From Candidatus Melainabacteria bacterium (GTDB taxonomy: Bacteria; Cyanobacteriota; Vampirovibrionia; 2-02-FULL-35-15): DNA of 6,417 nucleotides. The position numbers and the translations under genes were made by a program. Of the stretch, positions 1-5,480 are shown piece by piece. The stretch lies in assembly GCA_023250175.1 (NCBI GenBank), contig JAHFBD010000132.1, positions 1 to 6,417 on the forward strand, written 5' to 3'. Positions within the stretch are counted from its first letter, which is position 1, and the number at the start of each line of letters is the position of its first letter. The notes beneath the pieces are model-generated. The model was not told the origin of the DNA. It was given only the letters and a program-made list of their open reading frames with translations, and did not search any database.

Positions 1-158
1 ATTTTAGGAAATTGTCTTTGTGTAATAAATTTCATATCCCTATCAACTATTAGCCATCGTCTATCATTTTCTAGTCCGAGATTACTAACGTCACTACTTT
101 GCAAGGTTATTCCTTTGCATGATTTAACTGGATAAATATAAATCCCTGAAACTTTCAT
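1..158 (-). CDS. MOSC-domain protein, N-terminal part (cut by window edge)
   Basis: Reading leftward from an ATG at 158-156 gives 52 complete codons that stay open to the window edge. The start is fixed by a consensus Shine-Dalgarno AGGAGG (164-169) five bases upstream. The peptide starts MKVSGIYIYPVKSCKGI and continues through GLENDRRWLIVDRD to ITQRQFPK. This matches the N-terminal beta-barrel (MOSC_N) of YcbX/mARC-type proteins: the YPVKSC..G motif, the DRRW(L/M)(I/V)VD strand and the T.RQ.P motif are all present. The family's C-terminal MOSC domain carries a conserved Cys that binds molybdenum cofactor or a persulfide, but it lies outside the window. The molybdoenzyme (N-oxide/hydroxylamine reductase) role is therefore only family knowledge. 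It sits 70 bp downstream of mnmA on the same strand, so it may share its transcript, though a local -10-like site exists. The family call is fairly sure; the function is not. Confidence 0.85.
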   Translation of the reverse strand, partial: MKVSGIYIYPVKSCKGITLQSSDVSNLGLENDRRWLIVDRDMKFITQRQFPK

Positions 159-163
159 AAATA

Positions 164-189
164 CCTCCTGTCAAAGAGATTATATTATA
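164..189 (-). promoter_or_regulatory. Ribosome site and candidate -10 boxes for the MOSC gene
   Basis: On the minus strand two overlapping TATAAT hexamers occur at 189-184 and 184-179, followed by AGGAGG at 169-164 and the ATG at 158. A start site near 172 would leave a leader just long enough to hold the Shine-Dalgarno. No convincing -35 is seen 16-18 bases upstream, so the promoter part is tentative. The ribosome site is solid. Confidence 0.4.
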
Positions 190-228
190 AATCAACGGTT
201 ACAAAACATTAGAGGAAAAATCCTAAGA

Positions 229-1344
229 CTAAACAATCCAACCACCACCCAAAAGGATTTGATCGCTCTCATCATAAAATACTACAGACTGTCCAGAAGT
301 AATTGCCGACTGAGGTTCATCAAATACAACCCTCACCTGATTATTTTCTAGAAGCGTTACCTTAGCAAGTGCAGTAGGACTATTGTATCTGATTTTTGCT
401 CTGACTCGCAAATGTAAATTAGGACTCATTCCTACAGATGACATTATCCAATTAACATTTTTTGCAATTAGTTCATGTCCTTCAAGCTCATCTTTAGTCC
501 CTGCATAAACTATATTTTGCTCAACATCTAGTTTAATTACATATAAAGGTTCACTATGTGCTATACCAAGCCCTTTTCTTTGACCGACTGTATAGTTATA
601 TGTACCTTGATGAAGACCTAATACTTTCCCGGTTTTATTTTCAATAATATATCCTTCTCTTACCTGCAAATATTTTCCTAAAAATCCTTGTGTACCTTCC
701 TTATCAGATACAAAACAAATATCCTGACTTTCTTCTTTATCTGCTACAAGAAGATTTCCAGTCCGTGCAATCTCTCTAGCTTCTTCTTTAATCAAATCAC
801 CAAGTGGAAATACTGTCTTTGAAAGGACTTCCTGAGTTAAGCCCCAAAGCATAAACGTTTGATCTTTCTTAGAATCCTTAGGGCGAAGTATTTTAAAGCC
901 ACTATCTTCTTTTACAAGCTTTGCATAATGCCCTGTAGCAATATGTGTGCAACTTAGTTCAGAAAATGCATACTGCATAAGAGAACCCCACTTAATCGAA
1001 GTATTGCATGTAATGCATGGTATAGGTGTAGAACCAGCATTATAAGAGCTTATAAATGGATCAACAATCTCTTGCTTAAAAAATACTCTTAGATCTTTTG
1101 AAATATGATTAACACCTATTTGTTCACAAACTTTGGCTGCATCTATCATTCCATTGTCACAACAACGACCAGAACCCTTAATGAGCCATCCTGTTAAACC
1201 AATTGTTTCATATCCTTTTTGTTTAAGCAGATAAGCACTCACACTACTATCTACACCACCACTCATACAAATAGCAATTTTGCTATCGATTGATGGCCAA
1301 TGATTTTCATATGCTTTAGATTTTTCTGAGGTTTGTGAAAGCAT
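229..1344 (-). CDS. mnmA: tRNA-specific 2-thiouridylase MnmA
   Basis: This cytoplasmic enzyme makes 2-thiouridine at wobble position 34 of tRNA-Lys, -Glu and -Gln. It adenylates U34 with ATP and transfers sulfur from a relayed persulfide. The 371 residues are close to family length (about 360-380). The PP-loop SGGVDSS is at 28-34, and the expected active-site Cys is C113 in PCITCN. TGHYA is at 137-141, KDQTFML at 160-166, the second conserved Cys is C210 in ESQDICFV, and YTVGQRKGLGI at 251-261 opens the C-terminal barrel domains. Position 110, Asp in E. coli MnmA (D99), is Cys here, giving a C-x-x-C pair. The segment RCCDNGMIDAAKVCEQIGV (60-78) looks cyanobacterial. The start is bounded by an in-frame TAA two codons upstream. 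It has no clear Shine-Dalgarno; a TACAAT hexamer (1352-1357) lies so close that a nearly leaderless transcript is possible. Otherwise it is read with the permease gene 50 bp upstream. Confidence 0.96.
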   Translation of the reverse strand: MLSQTSEKSKAYENHWPSIDSKIAICMSGGVDSSVSAYLLKQKGYETIGLTGWLIKGSGRCCDNGMIDAAKVCEQIGVNHISKDLRVFFKQEIVDPFISSYNAGSTPIPCITCNTSIKWGSLMQYAFSELSCTHIATGHYAKLVKEDSGFKILRPKDSKKDQTFMLWGLTQEVLSKTVFPLGDLIKEEAREIARTGNLLVADKEESQDICFVSDKEGTQGFLGKYLQVREGYIIENKTGKVLGLHQGTYNYTVGQRKGLGIAHSEPLYVIKLDVEQNIVYAGTKDELEGHELIAKNVNWIMSSVGMSPNLHLRVRAKIRYNSPTALAKVTLLENNQVRVVFDEPQSAITSGQSVVFYDESDQILLGGGWIV

Positions 1345-1394
1345 AACTTATATTGTACCTATAGAGATCTAATTAATTAAGCCATTACATAATC

Positions 1395-2543
1395 CTAAGC
1401 TAATCGAGCTTTCTGTCTAATAATAAAAACTGCAATTAGCAATAAAACAATATTAGGGACCCATGCTGCTATAAATGGTGTAAGCTTGCCAGCTTCAGCC
1501 ATTGATGTACAAACTGATTGACTCATATAAAACTGAAAAATTACAATTGCAAGAACAATATAATTCCAGCTTGAGTTTGATCTGCGGGGAAGAATCCCCA
1601 AGGGTGCACCAACTAGGGCTATTAAAAGACATGCGAGAGGCCTTGCAAATTTACTATGAAAAGTGACTTGTGCCTCAGCATAATCATCCGTATGTATTGT
1701 ATTTGTTTCTTGTAATTTAAGAAATTTATTTAATCTTATAAGATTCATCTCACTAGGTTTACTTAACTCCTGAATTAGTTTTGCAGGTGTTGAAGTACTT
1801 GGTATAAAAAGTACATCAAAGCTAGACACACGGCTTACAAAATTATCATTGGATATTGTATGGCTTATACCATTACTTAGCTCCCAACCACCTTTTTCAG
1901 GTCTCCATCTGCCTAGCTTTGCAGTGTAAATTTGCCTAAGTCCTTTTCGTGTAAAATCTAGAATAAGAATTTTTTTTAAAAGATCTTTATCTGCATTATA
2001 ATACGATGCATAAAAGATTCTTTTAAGCTTTTTACCAGAGGATTTTTCTAAATAAACAAAATTTTTCTTGCTGTTCGGAAATGGATTCTTGTATACAGCA
2101 TAAACCTCTAGTTTACGAACTATTGGTCCGGTTATAGGAACAATCAATTCACTGATTGCAAATGAAACGAAAGAAGTAAGCAACCCAAATAAAATTACAG
2201 GTCTTAAAATTTTAATTAGGCTGATACCACTTGTTCTCATGGCAATAATTTCTGAGTCATTGTTTAATCTGCTGAATACAAGAAATGATGCCCATAACAC
2301 TCCTATTGGAATTGTAATGATTAAAATCTGTGGCATATGAAGCCCTAAAATAGTGATGGCTAATGTAATTGGAGCGTCTGAAGTAGTAATTAGCTTGAAC
2401 ACGTGTCGTAATTGATCTGCACTTAACCATATACCAGTGATTATTGCTGAACCTGCAATAAATGGCATCCAGAATTCATTTACTATATACTTATCCAGAA
2501 TATTTATCCTTGCAAAAATTATTTCTTTTAAAAATTTAATCAT
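1395..2543 (-). CDS. LptF/LptG family LPS-export permease (YjgP/YjgQ)
   Basis: This is an inner-membrane permease that, with LptB, extracts LPS from the outer leaflet of the inner membrane and passes it to the periplasmic bridge. Its 382 residues match family length. Hydrophobic segments lie near 25-42, 60-90, 111-136, 299-319, 327-345 and 356-375. This is the family layout of three helices, a periplasmic beta-jellyroll (about 140-295) and three helices. The diagnostic cytoplasmic motif runs RLNNDSEIIAMRTSGIS (92-108), where the coupling helix meets the ATPase. HSKFARPLACLLIALVGAPLGI begins at 296, and AWVPNI is at 360-365. The start overlaps the lptB stop as ATGA, so the two should be translationally coupled. 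E. coli needs both LptF and LptG; only one permease is encoded here. The partner may lie elsewhere or the protein may form a homodimer. I cannot assign F versus G, so no symbol is given. Confidence 0.94.
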   Translation of the reverse strand: MIKFLKEIIFARINILDKYIVNEFWMPFIAGSAIITGIWLSADQLRHVFKLITTSDAPITLAITILGLHMPQILIITIPIGVLWASFLVFSRLNNDSEIIAMRTSGISLIKILRPVILFGLLTSFVSFAISELIVPITGPIVRKLEVYAVYKNPFPNSKKNFVYLEKSSGKKLKRIFYASYYNADKDLLKKILILDFTRKGLRQIYTAKLGRWRPEKGGWELSNGISHTISNDNFVSRVSSFDVLFIPSTSTPAKLIQELSKPSEMNLIRLNKFLKLQETNTIHTDDYAEAQVTFHSKFARPLACLLIALVGAPLGILPRRSNSSWNYIVLAIVIFQFYMSQSVCTSMAEAGKLTPFIAAWVPNIVLLLIAVFIIRQKARLA

Positions 2544-3262
2544 AGGATAAAATCCTCACCAAGATAATATTTGCGTGCAATGGGATTTTTAGCAATTTCT
2601 TGAGCAGTACCAGATAGTAAAATCTTTCCATCCTGGATAATATATGCTCTGTCAGTTATTGCAAGTGTTGCTCTAGGATTATGATCTGTAAGTAATATGC
2701 CAATATTTCTTTTTGTTTTTAAATTCGATATTAGTTTTTGAATATCCTGAATAGCAATAGGATCCACTCCTGTAAAGGGTTCATCCAGAAGAATAAACTT
2801 TGGGTCACTTGTTAAAACTCTTGCTATTTCTACTCTTCTCCTTTCACCACCACTTAAACTTATTGCAATATGATCTTTTAAATCCAATAAATTAAATTCA
2901 TTGAGTAGTTTATTTAAAGCATCTTCTGAATCCAAGATCCCATCTCCTAAAACATCCCAAATTAATCTTAGATTATCTCCTACTGTTAATCGCCGAAAAA
3001 TTGATGGTTCCTGGGTTAGATAACCAACCCCAGCTTTTGCTCTCATGTGGATTGGCAAAGTTGTAATCTCTTTATTAAAGAGTGTTACCTTTCCATTATC
3101 AGGTTTAATTAGTCCAACAATCATATCAAATGAAGTTGTTTTTCCTGCACCATTTGGTCCTAACAAGCCTACTATTTCACCAGGATTAACCTCAAATGAA
3201 ATATTGTTTACGACTGTCTTTCCATTAAATGCCTTAATAAGATTAATTGCTCTTAATGTCAT
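2540..3262 (-). CDS. lptB: LPS export ABC transporter ATP-binding protein LptB
   Basis: This cytoplasmic ATPase drives LptF/G-mediated LPS extraction; 240 residues is the exact size expected. Walker A is GPNGAGKT (35-42) and the Q-loop is at Q84 within QEPSIFRRLTV, a segment typical of LptB. The signature is LSGGE (136-140) followed by RRR, Walker B is ILLDE (157-161), the D-loop is GVDP (165-168) and the switch His is H194 in TDHN. All catalytic residues are intact. It is first in a leftward cluster and overlaps the permease gene by four bases. An in-frame TAG two codons upstream of the ATG rules out a longer form from a nearby start. No Shine-Dalgarno is visible ahead of it; the leader is A/T only, so initiation may rely on an unstructured AT-rich leader. 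Generic ABC importers of the branched amino-acid type are similar, but the permease partner settles the call. Confidence 0.96.
   Translation of the reverse strand: MTLRAINLIKAFNGKTVVNNISFEVNPGEIVGLLGPNGAGKTTSFDMIVGLIKPDNGKVTLFNKEITTLPIHMRAKAGVGYLTQEPSIFRRLTVGDNLRLIWDVLGDGILDSEDALNKLLNEFNLLDLKDHIAISLSGGERRRVEIARVLTSDPKFILLDEPFTGVDPIAIQDIQKLISNLKTKRNIGILLTDHNPRATLAITDRAYIIQDGKILLSGTAQEIAKNPIARKYYLGEDFIL
2544..2557 (-). promoter_or_regulatory. Hairpin over the permease ribosome site at the lptB end
   Basis: On the minus-strand mRNA the lptB end reads GAGGATTTTATCCTATGA. AGGAT (2556-2552) pairs perfectly with ATCCT (2548-2544) across a TTT loop, directly against the overlapping ATGA. The 5' arm contains the only Shine-Dalgarno-like GAGG for the permease gene. 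The small stem could keep that site closed until a ribosome finishing lptB melts it, which would couple the translation of the two genes. The pairing is visible in the sequence; the regulatory role is inference. Confidence 0.45.
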
Positions 3263-3439
3263 AATCTAACAAATAATACTTTTTTAACCTTATCAATTTA
3301 ACATGCATACTATTTAGTTTTATATTGAATCTTCTACATCTTTACATGATATTTTTAATTGATAATTTGATATTATATTTCTTGTTTTATTAAGCAAAAA
3401 TAGTTATTGCCTAGCTATAATATATAAGATCATAAATAA

Positions 3440-3469
3440 GCTTTTTGTGTGATTTGTTTACCAAAAAGC
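3440..3469 (+). other. Inverted repeat in the presumed fabI leader
   Basis: GCTTTTTG (3440-3447) and CAAAAAGC (3462-3469) are perfect complements separated by 14 bases. They lie about 85 bases ahead of the fabI start and just downstream of the best rightward -10 candidates, so they would fall at the 5' end of the mRNA or form an operator-like dyad. No U-tract follows, so this is not an intrinsic terminator. Confidence 0.4.
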
Positions 3470-3545
3470 GCCATGTAACAAAGAGCGAGTTGAGCATTAG
3501 TGCGAAACGAGCGGTAGGTAAAAACTAAAAGCACCAAAATAAAAT

Positions 3546-3550
3546 AGAGG
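3546..3550 (+). promoter_or_regulatory. fabI ribosome binding site (upstream start)
   Basis: AGAGG lies five bases before the ATG at 3556 and supports the longer 278-residue form. A second candidate, AAGGA at 3592-3596, is ten bases before the internal ATG at 3607. The second ATG would give the family-typical length of about 261 residues. The upstream site has the better spacing. Confidence 0.6.
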
Positions 3551-3555
3551 TAAAT

Positions 3556-4392
3556 ATGTCATCTGCAGAAACAATAGAAAAACCAATACAGAAGGAAAAT
3601 AGAAATATGTCATCAAACAACTTGCTGAAAGGAAAAAAAGGAATAATCGTTGGAGTTGCAAACAAATGGAGTATAGCCTGGGCAGTTGCTAAAGCCTGTA
3701 TACGAGAAGGAGCAGAAATCGGTTTTACATATCAAGGTGAGAGGGTTTTAAGAAATTTAGAAAAGCTTTTTAAAGAAGAAAATCTTCAAGAGCCATATTC
3801 TATAAACTTAGATGTAACAAAAGACGAAGAGTTAAAGAATGCTGGTGAAGAAGTTAAAAAACAATTTGGACAAGTTGATTTTTTCTTACATGCAGTTGCA
3901 TTTGCAAAACACGAGGAGCTTGGGGGGGAGTTTGTAAACACGTCACGTGATGGATATCATCTAGCTCAAGATGTAAGTAGCTATTCATTGGTTGCTTTAG
4001 CTAAAGCTTTTAAACCTGCTATGGAAGAAAAAGGTGGTAGCATTGTTGCACTAAGTTATCTAGGTAGTGAAAGAGTAGTCAAAAACTATAATGTAATGGG
4101 TGTAGCAAAAGCAGCTCTTGAAAGCTCAGCCAGATATTTGGCATATGATCTCGGCGCCAAAAATATCCGTGTTAATGTTGTCTCACCAGGACCTATTAAA
4201 ACTCTATCAGCAAGTGGCATTGCAGATTTTTCAAAAATGCTTGAGCACTTTAAAAACACTGCTCCACTTCGTAAAAATGTTTCAGCTGAAGAAGTCGCAG
4301 ATACTTGTGTGTTTTTATTTAGTGATTTATCCAGAGCAATTACTGGCGAACTTTTATACGTAGACTGCGGATATAATACTCTTGCAATGTAG
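3556..4392 (+). CDS. fabI: Enoyl-[acyl-carrier-protein] reductase FabI
   Basis: FabI performs the last reduction of each fatty-acid elongation cycle (trans-2-enoyl-ACP to acyl-ACP, NAD(P)H-dependent) in the cytoplasm; it is a short-chain dehydrogenase-fold tetramer. The nucleotide-binding motif GVANKWSIAWAVAK is at 33-46 and FTYQGE at 57-62. The catalytic pair is Y178 and K185 (YNVMGVAK), with the FabI-typical extra Tyr Y168 in SYLGSER. SPGPIKTLSASGI and the C-terminal GELLYVDCGYN are also family-typical. At the position of E. coli G93 the residue is Ala (A115), a common natural variant in FabI proteins. The first 17 residues are a polar extension not usual in the family; M18 is the family-like start and repeats the same start sequence. 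An uninterrupted G7 tract lies at 3922-3928. It is divergent from lptB and convergent with the polyphosphate kinase gene. The function is very sure; the start is less so. Confidence 0.96.
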   Translation: MSSAETIEKPIQKENRNMSSNNLLKGKKGIIVGVANKWSIAWAVAKACIREGAEIGFTYQGERVLRNLEKLFKEENLQEPYSINLDVTKDEELKNAGEEVKKQFGQVDFFLHAVAFAKHEELGGEFVNTSRDGYHLAQDVSSYSLVALAKAFKPAMEEKGGSIVALSYLGSERVVKNYNVMGVAKAALESSARYLAYDLGAKNIRVNVVSPGPIKTLSASGIADFSKMLEHFKNTAPLRKNVSAEEVADTCVFLFSDLSRAITGELLYVDCGYNTLAM

Positions 4393-4403
4393 TTAAAATT
4401 AAC
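4392..4403. other. Short dyad spanning both convergent stop codons
   Basis: GTTAA and TTAAC flank two bases and cover the last base of the fabI stop and the whole stop codon of the polyphosphate kinase gene. The 2-base loop is too small for a stable RNA hairpin and there is no GC-rich stem, so neither gene has a visible intrinsic terminator at this junction. Confidence 0.3.
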
Positions 4404-5259
4404 CTATATCAATAACATTTGGATCAATTGGAGGTGGGGGATACTTCATGTCAAGCTCTTGTAGGGTTTCTAAAACGATTTGAGAAAAGACAAGATCCTT
4501 AAACCATTTGTTATTAGCAGGTATGATAAACCACGGTGCCCATGGGGTATTACATTTAGTTATAGCTTGTTCATAAGCTTCCATATATTTACCCCACAAC
4601 TTTCGTTCTTCAAAGTCATTTATACTAAGTTTAAACTGCTTGCGTGGATTATCCCGTCGTTCAATTAACCGTTTTAATTGCTCTTCATTACCCATATGAA
4701 AATAAAACTTAATGACTTTTACATTATTTTCTGAAAGATACTTTTCAAAGTTATTAATTTGTTCATATCTTAACTCCAATACATCTTCAGAAATTTTGTT
4801 CTTAACTCGTGTAGGTATTACATCCTCATAATGAGATCTATGAAAAACACCGATACTTCCATATTCAGGAATATCTTTATGAATTCGCCATAAATAATCA
4901 TGTCTACGCTCTTTCTCACTTGGTGCTTTAAAAGAAGCTACCTGAAGACCTTTTGGATTAATACATAAGACACGTCTTATAGCTCTATCCTTTCCACAAG
5001 CATCCATACCTTGAATTATAATGAGAAGAGCATGTTTATTTTCAGCACCTAAAACACGTTGAAGCTCATGAATTTGTCTTCTATTATTTTTAAATAATTC
5101 ATCTACAACTTCTTTATTTTCTAAATCTAAAGCAGCTGTATCATTTGGATCAATATTTGAAAGTTTTATAGATTGTCCTACAGGAACTTTATATTGATTA
5201 GAAAAGTTAGCTGCCTTAGATACACAACTATTAAAACCAAGGGGTACAATTGGTCCCAT
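4399..5259 (-). CDS. ppk2: Polyphosphate kinase 2 family protein (polyP:nucleotide phosphotransferase)
   Basis: PPK2 enzymes move phosphate between polyphosphate and nucleotides in the cytoplasm. The 286 residues show a single PPK2 domain. The N-terminal YKVPVGQSIKLSNIDPNDT begins at 23, Walker A is QGMDACGKDRAIRRV (83-97) and FKAPS is at 110-114. Walker B is HRSHYEDV (140-147), the lid is RRDNPRKQFKLSINDFEER (201-219) with basic residues for polyP, and PWFIIPANNKWF is at 242-253. Typical members have GKDG..I and FNRSHYE; here there is GKDR (R92), a Cys inside Walker A (C88) and His in place of Asn (H140). The stretch between Walker A and FKAPS looks one residue shorter than usual. The catalytic core otherwise looks intact. 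I cannot assign class I, II or III. The ATG has AAGGA (5266-5270) six bases upstream. It is convergent with fabI and shows no functional tie to its neighbours. Confidence 0.94.
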   Translation of the reverse strand: MGPIVPLGFNSCVSKAANFSNQYKVPVGQSIKLSNIDPNDTAALDLENKEVVDELFKNNRRQIHELQRVLGAENKHALLIIIQGMDACGKDRAIRRVLCINPKGLQVASFKAPSEKERRHDYLWRIHKDIPEYGSIGVFHRSHYEDVIPTRVKNKISEDVLELRYEQINNFEKYLSENNVKVIKFYFHMGNEEQLKRLIERRDNPRKQFKLSINDFEERKLWGKYMEAYEQAITKCNTPWAPWFIIPANNKWFKDLVFSQIVLETLQELDMKYPPPPIDPNVIDIG

Positions 5260-5326
5260 ATAGAATCCTTTACATTATTTGTTAAATACTTAACTATTAT
5301 TAGAGCAAATAATAAACAAAATAATC

Positions 5327-5380
5327 AAGACTTAAAGCAATAACTGTTAAGTTTTTTATTTATCTAAGTCTTATTTTTTG
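5327..5380 (+). terminator. Nested inverted repeats with T-tracts (possible rightward terminator)
   Basis: A 5' arm AAGACTTAA (5327-5335) can pair with TTAAGTTTT (5347-5355, one G-U pair), which runs into TTTTTTATTT. The same arm is also perfectly complementary over 8 bases to TAAGTCTT (5365-5372), which is followed by ATTTTTTG. Both alternatives have the rightward orientation of a stem plus T-tract. The stems are AT-rich and weak, and no rightward gene lies immediately upstream. The only visible candidate to be terminated is readthrough from fabI, antisense across the polyphosphate kinase gene. The 221-bp region 5260-5480 holds nothing else that looks coding. Confidence 0.35.
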
Positions 5381-5442
5381 TTCTTTTTGTCAATATTGCT
5401 AACAAATAATGAGCAATACATTTTTATGCAAGTAGAGAACCT

Positions 5443-5458
5443 ATGTAGGCATCTACAT
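5443..5458 (-). other. Perfect hairpin downstream of the collagen-like gene
   Basis: ATGTAG and CTACAT flank a 4-base loop, 23-38 bases after the collagen-like gene's TAA in its transcription direction. The stem is only 6 bp and is followed by AGGTTCTC rather than a T-tract, so it may mark the 3' end or be an RNA-stabilising element. It is not a classic terminator. Confidence 0.3.
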
Positions 5459-5480
5459 TATTTAAAAGGATTTTACTTTA

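Larger units (their letters stand above)
3263..3555. promoter_or_regulatory. Divergent lptB/fabI intergenic region
   Basis: This 293-bp stretch lies between the divergent lptB and fabI starts. Positions 3263-3440 are very AT-rich and hold promoter-like hexamers on both strands. Rightward there is TATAAT at 3416-3421, and alternatively TTGCCT (3407-3412) with CATAAA (3431-3436) at an 18-base spacing. Leftward there is TATAAT at 3377-3372. None has a fully convincing -35, so exact start sites are not assigned. Positions 3440-3525 are noticeably richer in G and C and would form most of the fabI leader. No complete gene with a credible ribosome site was found here. Confidence 0.5.

Noticed and set aside
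211..228. Terminator after mnmA
   Set aside because: Only a 4-bp stem (AGGA/TCCT) with no T-tract after it in the direction of transcription.
3045..3269. Rightward open frame of 74 codons opposite lptB
   Set aside because: It is fully antisense to the conserved N-terminal half of lptB, its translation matches nothing I know, and lptB explains the region completely.
3445..3528. Possible 27-codon leader peptide starting with TTG ahead of fabI
   Set aside because: It has a non-ATG start, no ribosome site, and a composition explained by the GAGCG-rich element; coding cannot be supported.
4118..4363. Rightward open frame inside fabI in another frame
   Set aside because: It overlaps conserved FabI catalytic sequence, has no ribosome site, and reads as a shifted shadow of fabI.
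4480..4668. Rightward open frame opposite the PPK2 gene
   Set aside because: It is antisense to the conserved lid region of PPK2 and has no independent support.
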